Origin: Prunus persica | Lineage: Eukaryota > Streptophyta > Magnoliopsida > Rosales > Rosaceae | Reading direction: 5' to 3' | DNA: 64,000 nucleotides | Assembly (NCBI RefSeq): GCF_000346465.2 | Contig: NC_034014.1 | Location: 23,756,522 to 23,820,521 of the forward strand | Shown: positions 26,443 to 38,159 of the stretch, piece after piece | Layout: every line of letters begins with the position of its first letter | How positions within the stretch are numbered: position 1 is the first letter of the stretch | Notes under the pieces: generated by a model | Seen by the model: the letters and a program-made list of their open reading frames with translations, nothing else | The model's database searches: none | What the model was told of the DNA's origin: nothing | Program-made: the position numbers and the translations under genes

Positions 26443-27528
26443 ATATAATGATAAATAGCAGACATTACTTGTCTCCTTTCGTGTAAGGAGACATTTCTCT
26501 TCTTGCAAATCACAATTTAATACATATACAGTAAAAATTTACATACATACATCAAACCGTGATTGACAGGAAAGTATAAGTTCCTACTTACAAAAGGAAA
26601 ATATCATTTTTACTATATTATATATCTTCAGCTTTCAGTGGGCCCGACAGGCAACCAGACAGTCCTACTACATTATTATTCACCTTAAACCATGATTCAC
26701 TACAAGAAAAATGTTTATTAATGGCCATCAAGTTGGTCACAAAAAGTAAAGATTTTGGTCACTGAATATAATTAGTGTCTAAATAATGGTGGTAGAAGCT
26801 TGTCACAAATTCTATTCAGTAGCCAACTCCAAATATTGGTCACTGAAACGCAAACAATTAGTGACTACCTCTATTAGTCACTACTATTAGTGACCGCAAA
26901 TTTCATCACTAAAGGCTTTTTATTTAGTCACTAAAACATTCAATTTGGTCACTAAAACCTGATCACTTGCCCATATTTTACTCTTTATGTAAACTCACAT
27001 CTATTTTTTTTTCTTCATAAATAGTCTACTAAAGATAAAATCATGATACCCAATACAATGTGTATCATATATCATTCCAAAAACTGTATAGGTATCAACA
27101 TTCCTCCAACAAATTCACAAGACATACATCTCTCAAATACAAAATCTAAAAATAAATTGATAAATGTATTTCAACCAGCACATCTCTTGCTCAATATCTC
27201 GTGTTTGACCACACCTTCGTTGACTGCTTCCTGAATCTGCATGAAAAAATTGAAGTAATTTAGACTATCAGAACACACAAATAAGAGAGAGTCTAAACAC
27301 AGTTCTGCAATGTCCAGCACAAGGGTTTATACTAGGATTGTTAAAAGGAATAAAAGACTTAAACTGGATAATCTCCACATGGCCATATTTATTGAGTAGA
27401 ATTCAGAAAGAAAGCCCACGCAAGTAACAGCTAAACTGAATCTTTCAAGCAATTAATTCAAAACATGAAGAAAAATCGTGTAAATTAATGAACTGTTCGG
27501 ATTAGTAATTGCATATATACCTCTAGTG

Positions 27529-27665
27529 TTGATGTCCCCTTTTAAAGTAGGAGTGAGCTACTGAGGAAGACTCAGAAAGTTCATTATCCGGAGGAATCAC
27601 AATGCACCTAAGCAGAGCAGGATCACATCCTTCAAAAGTGAGGTTCATGCTTTTGAACGATATGC
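27529..27665 (-). pseudogene. Possible captured exon inside the CACTA element
   Basis: On the minus strand a TTACAG acceptor (ends about 27666) precedes 45 open codons and a TAG. The text reads as protein (SFKSMNLTFEGCDPALL followed by RCIVIPPDNELSESSS). A second exon-like piece with ATGAGCTCCCCTG followed by GTAAGAAATC lies at 29170-29157 on the same strand. I cannot name the source gene. The pieces could be a gene fragment captured by the transposon or the transposon's own reduced gene. Confidence 0.4.
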
Positions 27666-30513
27666 TGTAAGATGGCAGCAATGGAAGATATGAGAAGATT
27701 AAGCATTGTGCATGAAAAATAACATGTGTTAAGTAAAAGGTTCACAATCCCAAATTTCCCTAAACTTGAATGAAATCATAATGACTTTTAATTCTTATGA
27801 GTGCGTTGTCTCATAAAAGGTTCACAATCCTAAATTGGCTTTTGCCGGTTAAAAAATATTAAAATGTGTTAGGTAAAAGTCAACCACAAGAGTCTAGCGG
27901 TCAAAATGCAATTACATATACAACACAACGCAAAGAAAAGAACCTGAAACACGAGTGCTTTTCTAATCATAAAATTAGCACAACCTGCACTAATTACTCA
28001 AGCCAAAGCTAACAATCAACCTTATGTTCTGCATCCTGAATTAGTAAAAGTTTATCCATTGTTGAGAAGGGCCCTCTTGATGCTTTGCTATGTATTAATG
28101 CTTATGAGCCCATTCCAACAAACACAACCAAATACAATGAACCTTCTGCTCAAACCCTTCTCTATTGTCTACCATACACATATTTCAGCTAAACATGCAG
28201 ATCAAATCACTAATCTGCACTAAAAGTGTGCACTAACGGATATTCCATGTATGGATGGCCAATGGTGAAAACAAAAATATAGAATCTGCATACCATCAAT
28301 GAATAATAGAATGATATTACTGATTCTTTCATAAGAAAATGAAAAATAAACAAAAATTTGTATACAATCGTTATATTCATGAAACACAGAACTGATAGAG
28401 AAATAATGACTGAACCACCCATGTGCAGATGTAGAGCAAATGACATTTTGATTAAAGAATTGTACAATAATAATAAAAATTCATGAAACTCGAAACTTAA
28501 ATCAGAGCCATATCTCAAATCAAAGATAATTAAGACTTCAGTTAAGCATAAAAACAATCTGATGAACAAACCTTCAACTTCCCATAGTTGAGCTAAAAAC
28601 AGGACTGGATGAAAGGCATGTTGAAAAGAAACATATAATAAGAACAAAATAGGAGAAGAAACCGAAAGTACAAAATAGTATTGTTCATCTTCCCAAAATA
28701 GTATGAACATAACTCTTAAGATGATATTTCCTGATCAAATAACTATTTCACGTCCACTACTAATTGATCGTTTGACAATTTCATATCCCAAAAAAAGACA
28801 GAATTTCATAGCAATTCAGCACATCAAGCATAAGTTCCATAATTCAATATCAAAATTCCTTTGAAAGAACCCAACTTGATAGGTGAATACAGCTTAAACA
28901 AGATTTGACGAACTCTTTTAATTCTTTCTTCACCCATGTAGTAGCTCAACTTCTTAACTTCACACGCTCAAGAGATGATATTAAACGGACAAAAGATGGC
29001 TGCCCATACCACAGAAAGCATTAGATTAAAAAAAATGAAACAATCAGAGCAAGAATAAATCAGAGCAAGAGAGCATAAGCAAAAGTCACCAAAAAGAGTA
29101 AACAAAGGCAACATCAAGATGAAAACCAAACAGCCAGAGATCCAAGATTTCTTACCAGGGGAGCTCATGGTCTCAAAAGCTGCTTTCAGAATAGGATCTC
29201 ACTAGCTCAACGTCGTTTCTCAAATCGAAGCATGCATCTGCAACACCAATTAGGAAGTTAGGGCATCAAGCTTTTGGGAATCACAACTCAAAATCGAAAT
29301 TTCATATTGTACTTTTAGCATACTTTCATAGCAATCACACCACTCCGTCTCTCAATTTTAGAAACCGTAAACCCACCCATCCATCTATCAGTTTTCGAAA
29401 CCCCAACCTCTGCGTTAACTCTATGGTTCAAATCAGAGCAGAGAATTTTGGGGAAGAAGCTACTCTACTGTAGTTTTCTCTCGACAAAAGTAAAGGAGGA
29501 GCTACTGTAGTTGACGGAAGGAAAAACAAAGAGTGATGCTAAATGAATATTAAAATTAACTAAGCACACCTACTATCAAATTATTTATTGAATTACTAAT
29601 TTATTCTAATATAAAATGACTAAAATAAATATATTGAATCGTAGAACAAATATAATTTAAATAAATACACCCTACTCACCATATTCTATCTTAATCAAAC
29701 ATAAAAGAAGAGAAAGAATGAGGAAAGAAGAGAATGGGATTGGATTGGAAGTATTGAAGTATGCAAGAGTCACGAAGAAGAACAGAGAAAGAGAAAATAT
29801 GATAATCAAGCCCATTATTTTGCAATACCCTTTATTGTTGTAGACTTCAATGGTTTGATAATTTTATACCTAGATCCACTGATCTATTAATCCGGAAGGC
29901 TACTTTTCTCTTTATCGGCTGATTATGATTGCTAATGAATTCAAGCAATATAATTATTGATATTTAAAAAGGGGGGAATTCCAGTGATACAACAGGAGTA
30001 ATCTTGGTCTTTTTTGGGGGGTCACAGAAGAACCAAAAAGAAGCAGAGGAAAGTGTGATTTCTTGGCCTCTTTGATCTTCGTCTTGGGCTAACCCCATAT
30101 TCTTTTCTTGGATCTCGGGTATAAACGTAAACGGTCTCTTGTTGCTTCCTGTGCTATCTCTGTGTATTTTGATTTGTGTCTGATTTGGTTTTTCCAAAGA
30201 TTATAAGTAATTTGTCAATTTCTTGGCCTATTATGATCTAGGTCTGTTTCATTTGTTGTACTCATAATTAACTACTTAGGATTGATATTAGGGTATTGTG
30301 TAATAGAGTGTATTAGGGTGTAGGGGTATTTTTGATAGTTAAATAGAGTGTACTTAGTTAATTTTACATTTTGATTCAAATATTATGGTGTACTTAGATC
30401 ATATGGTGTACACAATTAATTTTAGGGTTCGTTTAGTAGAACTAAAAAAAAACTTTTTTTAAAATTCTAAAAAAGGTCATTAATGCCTTAAACATTCGTT
30501 TGATAATTTTTAT

Positions 30514-31054
30514 TAGGGGTGGGCATCGGGACCGGAAAACCGGAACACCGAACCGAACCGGTGAAAAAAAACCGGAAAAAAAACCGGTTGACCAAAAAAG
30601 TCAACAAACCGGACCGGAAACGGACCGAACCGGTTCCAACCGGTTCCGGTTCTGGTTTTACATCTCTCCGCACCGGACCGGACCGGTCATGTATTTTATA
30701 TTTATATTTTTACAAAATTTTAAAATCTAATGCCATTTTTTAACTTCTATAATCACTAATTTTCCAAGTTCAACTTCAAAAAATTTCTAAATGTATGAAT
30801 TGGATTATTTGTTCATTTTTAAGCTAAAAAAATAAGTTATTTATAATAATTTTTTTTAAAAAAAAAATTAAAAAAATAATAAATTAATAATCCGGTTCAA
30901 AACCGGAACCGGACCGGAACCGGTTAGAACCGAACCGGCCGGTTTTCAAAATTTTTTTTGCCTAAACCGGACCGAACCGGACCGGTTAAATAATACCGGT
31001 TTCGATTCCGGTTTGAGGTGAGAATTGGACCGAACCGGACCGCGCCCACCCCTA
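30514..31054. mobile_element. hAT-type MITE nested in the CACTA element
   Basis: The left end TAGGGGTGGGC (30514) and the right end GCCCACCCCTA (to 31054) are perfect 11-bp inverted repeats. Both are flanked by an exact 8-bp duplication ATTTTTAT (30506-30513 and 31055-31062). The interior is packed with ACCGG, CCGGTT and GACCGAACC repeats in both arms and has no coding capacity. Confidence 0.88.
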
Positions 31055-31406
31055 ATTTTTATTATTATTTAATTTGTGGTCACTAATAATAAACAACATT
31101 GGGCTAGTTTAAAAACAAGCAACTTTCAGTGTGTTTAAACGATAGAAAAAAAGTGTGTTTTTAAAAAAAGCAAATGTACAATACTCTTAATGTATATATA
31201 CGTATGTATTTCTTCTATTTAATTCATATATTCTTTACAAAATGTTCAATAAAACACATAAAATTAATCTATTAAATAAATAACTCTCACCTATTATTGA
31301 ATAAAATATATATATATTAAAAAATTATATAATGGACGATTAATATCTAATTTAGATATTTTAAAACTAGCAAATTAATATTTATATATTTTTTATAATT
31401 AAATAG

Positions 31407-32372
31407 TATAGCCGAGCGGCTATACTCGATTTTATTAATATTTCTATAAAAAAAATAATATAGCTGGGCGCCTATGCTTTTTTTGACATGTGAGCAACTA
31501 GGACCTGCGAGGCTAACTCTTCTATAAAAAATAACTAGCCCCTTGGCACATGCGTGAGCATGTGCCAATTGGTTTTATTTTTTATTTTTTATTCTATTTT
31601 TAGAATTAAGAAAAGATAACATGGGTAGTTATGTTCCATAAAAGTAGGATCTATTATCTGATTATTTATTTATTTATTTAATATAAAAAATGTGAATTTA
31701 CCATATTATCCATATTTATTTAATAATTTTAATTTTTAATGTTTGAATTAACTAAGGGCATTTTCTGATATTTTGAATGTTTCACTATTCTCTGCCTTTT
31801 GCTTTATATATATAGATAATAATAATAATAATAATAAATAGTATAAATAGTCTAACCAGCAGCTATATTTATTTTGACACGCGGGCTCCTAATTGCTAGG
31901 GAGCTCTTTTTATAAAAAAAAAAAAACAAAACAAAAACAAAATGGTATAGCTGGGTGACTACATTCGGGTTTTTTTTTTTCTAAAAAAATAGTATAGCCG
32001 TGCGGCTATATTGATTTTGTCACACGGGGGAGAGTTCTTTTTAAAAAAAAATATGTATAGCCGCTTTTTTAAAAAAATATATGTATAGCCGTGCGGCTAT
32101 ACATATTTTGACACGTAATCGCCAGACAAGTCGTTTTTTTGAATAAATAGTATAGCCGTGCGGCTGTATGTCTTAGTATAGCCGGTCGGCTATACCTTTT
32201 TTGACACGTGGTCAACTAGCCGCTATGCGGCAAACTTTTTTTTTCATAAATAGTATAGCCGCGCGGCTATACTCTATTTTTTATGAAAAAATATGATAGC
32301 CGCCGGGCTCTATTGGGGTTTTTTGGTTTTTATTTATTTTTAATAAATAGTATATTTATGCGGCTATACGAT
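31407..32372. repeat. Palindrome array, left copy
   Basis: About ten sites resemble the 20-bp palindrome GTATAGCCGCGCGGCTATAC, for example near 31408, 31993, 32083, 32151, 32177 and 32251. Several are followed by TTTTGACACGTGG (G-box core CACGTG), then CAACTAG and GCTATGCGGC. Sites are 50-120 bp apart, separated by long T or A runs. The array lies in the 3' third of the CACTA element. Confidence 0.8.
31535..31816 (-). mobile_element. Non-autonomous Helitron
   Basis: On the minus strand it starts TCTATATATATAAAGCAAAA (after A) and ends CTAG (before T), the Helitron termini and AT target. A hairpin GGCACATGC/GCATGTGCC lies a few bases before the CTAG. Two close relatives occur at 37592-38159. 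It is 282 bp with no coding capacity. Confidence 0.78.
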
Positions 32373-32984
32373 ATATATATATATTGGGATCCTTTTTTTT
32401 TCTTTTAAATTTTTTCTCCTATTTTCGTTTATCGATAAGAGTATTTTAGAGTATTATCCATTACTATTAGGCTATTACCCGAGTTTTTATTGTCTCCTTT
32501 TAATTTTTTACTTTTCAAAAGTTATTACCCGTATAAAGAATTTAACACTTTCTCGTTTAATACTCTATTATATATGTATGTACGTATTTTTCAATAATAC
32601 ATCTTTGTTCTGTACACATCTTAAAGACTCATGAAGAATTAATGACCCAACTCATATATTTGGTCACTGGTTTGACACTAGTTGTGACCAATCATGATTT
32701 GGTCACTGCTGACCTTTTTTCTTGTAGTGATTTATATCCCCAACAGAAGACAACTAATCCATCAATCGGTAAGAAAATCAATGCGAAGTGAGATATTGAT
32801 ATCCTTGCATCCAAGGTCATGTGTATGAATACCCCTCTACCAATATCGCTTGTATTAAAAAAAAAAATCAAAATCAAAATCAAAGGCCTTCATTGTTGAG
32901 CCTTCTGGCCCATACATACTTCTTCTTTAGGCTTAGAATTCATACCACGGGCTGAGAATCGTTTATTACTGCCCAGTACTGAGA

Positions 32985-34120
32985 TTGAGCTCAGGAAAGG
33001 AAGTAGGAAGAAAGAGACTCAAAGTTGAAAGCTTGAATGGCGTGCCTTGTTGTGTCCATGACCCTCTCCGTACCTCTCTCAGCCTCACATTGCTTCACAA
33101 AGGTAAGTTCACATTTACCAAACTTGTCGTCAACAAAAAAAGCCCCCAGCTTTTATCCTTGAGGTTGAGCTGCTGAAACAATCTTAGAAAACTTGGGATT
33201 TGAAAGCAGGAGTGGGAATATGCTTCAGGAACAGGTTTTCTTCTTCAATCTCTTTTCTCACTTGCCAATTATGCTTACTGTTATACTTGTATATGATTAG
33301 TTTTCATAAGATATTAAAAATCGCCCGCCTAGGTGGCCTGGGCGGGTCGGGTCCTTTTTTTTCATTTTCCCAATCGTATTTTTCCAAGTAGCAAAAATAT
33401 GAGCATTAGAGATCAATTGCATAATAGCATTAGGCTGAGGATGTATTTGAATTACTAGATCCTCTCAAGGTTCGAAATCGTATGTCAGGTTGGGGTGTTC
33501 CAACATGAGTCCAGTCAGTGTGAAGGGTAACTTCAGCCCAAGTTTGCTGATTTTTCAGCAAGTTAGAATCTCTTCCACGGTACTAACAAGTTCCCTTTCC
33601 TTTGGATAATATATCTCATGAGTATAACAGATCATGAAAGAAAAGAAAAAAACTTTAAAAGGCAATCCATTTTTCTTGGTAAACAGAGTAAGCCTATCAA
33701 GATGCTATTATTTAGTCATATTTTCATGGAACTTTCAACCATATTGTTCCTGCTTGCTCTGTTATTTTAATTGTATATGGCTGAATAGTGTGTTCAGTTT
33801 CTCTTCTGTTACATGGCGTCTATTCGACTGAATCTTTAAGAGTCTTTCTTTGTTGAGTTGCTGCAATCATTTTAAATAACCAATAGCCAGTCACAAGCAA
33901 TGTATTCCAAGGAATTTTTTGAGTATTAGGATTTGGTTGGAGAGTGCTAGGCTTATAGGAGCAGCAAGCATTTAACGAAATTTATGAGTTGGAAGAGAAG
34001 TTGGTCATTTCGTATATAGTGAGATAGAGCCCAACCGAAAGACAAAAAAAATAATATGGCCTTTACTGAAGTTCACCATGCTAGGTAGAGTTTGGATTTT
34101 GGATCGTGGTTCAACTTTTT

Positions 34121-34160
<40 letters not shown>

Positions 34161-34281
34161 GGATAATATATACATCATCTTTAACCTGTCCATCTTAATT
34201 TGATGCAGTTGGAAACTTGGCATTGGCTGCTTTGCGTAGTGCAGATCAGGTGCACAAAGTTGTTGACTTTGAGAGGTTCTG
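32985..34281 (+). pseudogene. Two exon-like pieces of an unrecognised gene
   Basis: An open stretch reading LNGVPCCVHDPLRTSLSLTL ends at 33101 in CACAAAG followed by GTAAGTTC. A second piece starts after TTTGATGCAG (34206) and reads VGNLALAALRSADQVHK until a stop at about 34281. The junction is in frame (HK/VGNLA). There is no ATG in the first piece. In the right duplicate (about 39077-39151) only the first piece remains, with four residue changes. Probably a relic. Confidence 0.4.
34123..34159. repeat. TC dinucleotide microsatellite
   Basis: About 18 uninterrupted TC units inside the part of the left duplicate that is missing from the right one. Confidence 0.9.
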
Positions 34282-35649
34282 ATTCGAACTTTAGGTTTCC
34301 TCTCTTTTTTATTAGTAGTTTTTTTTGTCTTTTTCATGTATAGTTCTACTTCTGACTTTCCCCCCAACTTCCTTATTGGCTGCTCAAATAGAATTGTTTA
34401 CACATTGACATTAAATTGTTGGGATGGGGAGAGGGGTGGTGGTTGTTGGACGACACTAATAAACCTTCTTTCATGCATGCTCATTTCCAGATACCTGAGG
34501 AGCACTCTCTCGTCAGAGTTCTAAACATACCATTTCAGAGCTAGTTTCCTTAATGCAATAGATTCTTGGGTATAAATTCCTTGCAATCTACATACAATTG
34601 TGATGCAAACTTCATTGACTCAGCGATAGCAGTACAAACATTTGTGAAAATCATATATAATAAAGCTAGATGATTAAGTTCAGGATTTCGAAAAATTAAA
34701 TCTGATAACCTTTTGGTTTCATTTACCAATCTGCTTTTCTCCCTGGCTAATGTATATGCGGGCAAGAAAATACAAGTTTCCTTCACACAAGGATCTCAAG
34801 AACATCAACCGAAAACTGAAATCTTGTTGGGGTTTTAATTCACATGACGAGTATGCTATTCCTTATCTAGAAATAGTCACGTTTAATCTGATGCCCTTTT
34901 CTTTTGTATTAATGCCAAACTTTGACTGGTTTTCAGAAGTAAGAAGCTGGATGCGAAATCGAAGCTTTCTTTATACCAAGAGAATAAATGCAAAATCAAT
35001 TAGTTCAAGAGGATAAATTAAAGCTAAGGACAAGTGGTTAAGATGGTCTCCAAAAACTAATCACAAAAAGGTTCAAAAGACTCGTGATTAAGAAGGTTTA
35101 ATGAGTCTAGTCCCATTATTGTTAAGTTCATCAAACATGAGTTAGAACACTAATCCATTTTAATTGAATACAATATGTCCTAACTCGTCAATCACCGAAC
35201 AAGATAATATCTGAATCATAGGACATAAACAACCCACCTTTCCCCATCCCTACATAGTTGGGGAATTTTTATGTAAGTTTCAGTTCCCAGACAGTCAGCT
35301 TCTTGGAAGTAAAGTCACCAAATCTTCAATCCTCGAGTGCATGAAAGGCGAAGCTAAATCTTGGCTTTGCCTTTTTCATGCGTCGGCTCTATACATAACT
35401 AAAGCTTAGCTAAGCCTTAGCTAGCAATACTCATTTGGCACTCAAGAAGTGGGAGGGACCCAAATCAACCCAAGCCAAGACTACGTGTACGGTCAATTTT
35501 CATTGTTCTTGCACTCACACTTTACAAATATACTTTGAGATTGACAAGGGTTCTCCAGTTCACTTCTGAAAGTGCTATTTCTGAGTGGTGGTGATCACTA
35601 AGTAGCTTAGCTGTTGACAATGACATGCATTAAGATTTGGGTGTTTTTC

Positions 35650-35752
35650 ATATGAGATTGATATATACCGTCAAAGTATCATGGAGTTCGAATATGAGAT
35701 CACTGACATGAAAATCAAGGTCCTTTTTTACTAAACTAGACCTCGTTAGCTA
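35650..35752 (-). mobile_element. SINE-like segment in the left duplicate
   Basis: On the minus strand an A-box-like TCTAGTTTAGTAA is followed by a B-box-like ATTCGAACTCC. The same segment recurs at about 40490-40588. It resembles the SINE heads at 10 and 24.7 kb. Weak on its own. Confidence 0.4.
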
Positions 35753-36289
35753 TGAAAATATTTATTAGGAAACCAAATTTACTATAAGATTTTGACGTCC
35801 TTGTCAAGGCCTGGCCAGCACTGGCAACAAAATTCTGATCTTTTGGACAAAAAGGAGAAAGGTGGAAAACAAGATTCAATACATTCTTATATAAATATAA
35901 ATTGAACGACTTTGATGCTGTGGCCATAGTGCCACATTAAAACATTCTAAGATAAACCACAGCCATTATTTCAAAGAATCTTTTTTTTTTTTTTTTTTTT
36001 GTGGGTACGTTGACTTCCACACGACATAAAATAACAAGAGTATCTAATCCTATAGCAACTGAGCTTTCAACTTTATTTTCTATATAATATATATATTGTT
36101 GATGATACTTGGAGTAATCTAATCCCAATAATTACATTGATTATGATTAATAAGGTTGAAATATTGGCATAAAGAGATAAAGGCTCAGCTTCTTACTTTT
36201 TGCATCACCACCATATATATAATTAAGTGGAAGAATATGTGGCAGCATTTTCGTGAAAAATTTGTGTCTTTAAAAGGCTACCCTACGAT

Positions 36290-36425
36290 ACTGACCTTTT
36301 GGTCTAATGATTAATTAGCCATTTCTTTTGTTTGATTAGGTTTCGAGCTCAAATCTTATGAACGATATTTTGGTACTTATTTTTCTTAGATACATGATGT
36401 GATAATCTAAATTACTCTTGGGTGC
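36290..36425 (+). mobile_element. SINE-like segment, second family
   Basis: GGTCTAATGATTA (A-box-like) precedes AGGTTTCGAGCTCAAATC (B-box-like) by about 35 bases, then ATATTTTGGTACTTATTTTT. It is duplicated at about 41118-41230. No target duplication was seen. Confidence 0.35.
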
Positions 36426-36915
36426 AAGGGAACAGACTCACTATCCTTTCAACGCGCGGCTATATTTATTTTGACATGTGGCGCCTAATAGCTAGTGAGC
36501 CCTTTTTTCTATAAAAAAAAAGAAAATAGTATCGCAGTGCAGCTATACTCAGTTTTTTTTTTAATTTTAAAAAAAAATAGTATAGCCGGCCAGCTATACG
36601 TATTTTGATATGTGGCACCTAATCGCTGGGGGCCCTCTTTTAAAAAAAATAATTAGTATAGCCGTGCGGCTATACGCTATTTTATTAATATTTTGTTATA
36701 AAATAATATAGCTGGGTGGCTATACGTTTTTTGACACGTGGTCAACTAGGTGCTATGCGGCTAACTTTTATTATTTTCAAAAATAGTATAGCCGCGCGGC
36801 GATACTCGATTGTTAAAAAAAATTTGTTTTAAAAAATATTATACTATCTGGTTTTTTTTATATAAATAAATAGTATAGCCGAGCGGCTATACTCTTATAT
36901 ATATATATATATATA

Positions 36916-37081
36916 CAGTCCCGATCTCTTGGACCACAGGGGTCCAAGAGATTGTGGTCACCCACCATTGGATGTTAATCCAATGATTCAAAAAAGTTTC
37001 TTAAAAGAAGTGCAAGAGTGAGTGAACCGTTGAATTTACATCCAACGGTGAGTGACCACAAATCTCTTGGACCCCTGACTG
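36916..37081. mobile_element. 166-bp inverted-repeat MITE in a TA microsatellite
   Basis: Ends are CAGTC...GACTG with TA on each flank. Inner arms AGGGGTCCAAGAGATT and ATGTCCAAC-type sequence match in inverse orientation over about 45 bp, with GTGGTCAC(C/T)CACC in both. The left arm has 17 extra bases that create a second hairpin, ATCTCTTGGACC facing GGTCCAAGAGAT. Mariner/Stowaway-like by its TA target, though the terminal sequence is not the classic Stowaway one. Confidence 0.7.
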
Positions 37082-37591
37082 TATATATATATATATATAT
37101 ATATATACTGAGAACCTTTTTTTCTTTTAAATTTGTTCCCAGATTTTCGTTTATCGATAAGAGTAGTTTAGAGCGTTATCCATTACTATTAGGCCCTTAT
37201 TACCTAAGTTTCTATTTTCCCATTTTAAGTTTTTACTTTTCTACAGTAATTACCCGTATAAAGAATTTAGCATTTTCACGTTTAATACTCTATTATACAC
37301 GTATGTACGTATTTTTCAATAATACATCCATGTTCTGTACAAGTCTTAAAGACTCGATAAAATTCACATTTTTTTAAAAACAAACATACAATACTCTTAT
37401 TGTACATGTACGTACGTATTTCTCATGTTTAATACACATGTTTTTACAAAATTTCAATAAAACACACAAAATTAACGTATTATACCAATAATTCTCACAT
37501 ATTATTGAATAAAAATAAAATATATTAAAAAAATTATACAGTGGCCGATTAATATCTCCTTTGAATATGTTGAAACTAGCAAATTAATATA

Positions 37592-37875
37592 TCTATATAT
37601 ATAAAGCAAAAGGCAGAGAATGGTGAAATATCAAAATACCATTGGTTAATTGAAACATTAAGAATTGAAATTATTAATTAAATGAGGATAATATGATAAA
37701 TTCACATTCTTTTATATTTTAAAAAAATTAAAATTAAAAACAAAATTATATAATATGTCATACTTTTATGGAACATAACTACCCATGTTATTTTTTTTAT
37801 TTTAAAAAAATAAAAATAAAAAAGAAAACCTAATGGCACATGCGTGAGCATTTCACGCATGTGCCAAGAAGCTAG
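37592..37875 (+). mobile_element. Non-autonomous Helitron, first of a pair
   Basis: Starts TCTATATATATAAAGCAAAA after A and ends CTAG before T. The 3' hairpin GGCACATGCGTGA/TCACGCATGTGCC lies five bases before CTAG. It is 284 bp and close in sequence to the copy at 31535-31816. Confidence 0.8.
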
Positions 37876-38159
37876 TATATATAAAGTAAAAGGCAGAGAA
37901 TGGTAAAACATTCAAAATACCAAAAAATGCTCTTAATTAATGCAAACATTAAGAATTGAAATTATTAATTAAATGCGGATAATATGGTAAATTCATACTT
38001 TTTCATATTAAAAAAATTAAAATGAAAAGAAAAATAAGATAATGGATCCTATTTTTATGGAACACAACTACCAATTATCTTTTTTTAATTCTAAAATATA
38101 ATTAAGAATTTTTTTAAAAAAACCTCTCACATGCGTGGAAGCGCCTGCTGAGAGGCTAG
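37876..38159 (+). mobile_element. Non-autonomous Helitron, second of a pair
   Basis: Begins directly after the first one's CTAG with TATATATAAAGTAAAAGGCA (the expected TC start is missing) and ends CTAG at 38159. It has a short CCTCTCA/TGAGAGG hairpin just before the end. The head-to-tail join suggests insertion of one copy at the other's border, or a read-through product. Confidence 0.7.

Larger units (their letters stand above)
26698..32729. mobile_element. Complete non-autonomous CACTA (En/Spm, CMC) element
   Basis: The left end CACTACAAGAAAAA (26698) and the inverted right end CACTACAAGAAAAA (ending 32729) match over 14 bases. ATT is duplicated on both flanks (26695-26697, 32730-32732). 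Subterminal repeats TTGGTCACTGAAA, TTAGTGAC and TTTAGTCACTAAAA occur many times at 26730-26970 and again as TTTGGTCACTG at 32655-32710, as expected for transposase-binding sites. No TNPA/TNPD-like protein is evident in 6.0 kb. The element carries a nested hAT element, a Helitron, a palindrome array, and what may be captured gene pieces on the minus strand. Confidence 0.88.
32733..36456. repeat. Tandem segmental duplication, left copy (unique part)
   Basis: Together with the CACTA 3' end from about 31857 this forms a 4.6-kb unit repeated at about 36457-41290. The parts at 34750-36440 and 39616-41280 are nearly identical over long stretches. The left copy retains about 1.2 kb (about 33310-34600) absent from the right one. 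An 88-codon open frame at 34750-35016 is shared, but 5 of the 6 differences I count between the copies change an amino acid, so it is probably not a gene. Confidence 0.82.

Noticed and set aside
28210..28710. 166-codon hydrophobic open frame inside the CACTA element
   Set aside because: The apparent hydrophobicity comes from reading A/T-rich intron-like DNA antisense (Phe/Leu/Ile/Tyr bias). No motif or splice support.
32740..32880. SINE with A tail at the CACTA right flank
   Set aside because: An A run and a weak B-box-like word are present, but no A-box at the right distance. The segment is simply shared with 38830-38975 by the tandem duplication.
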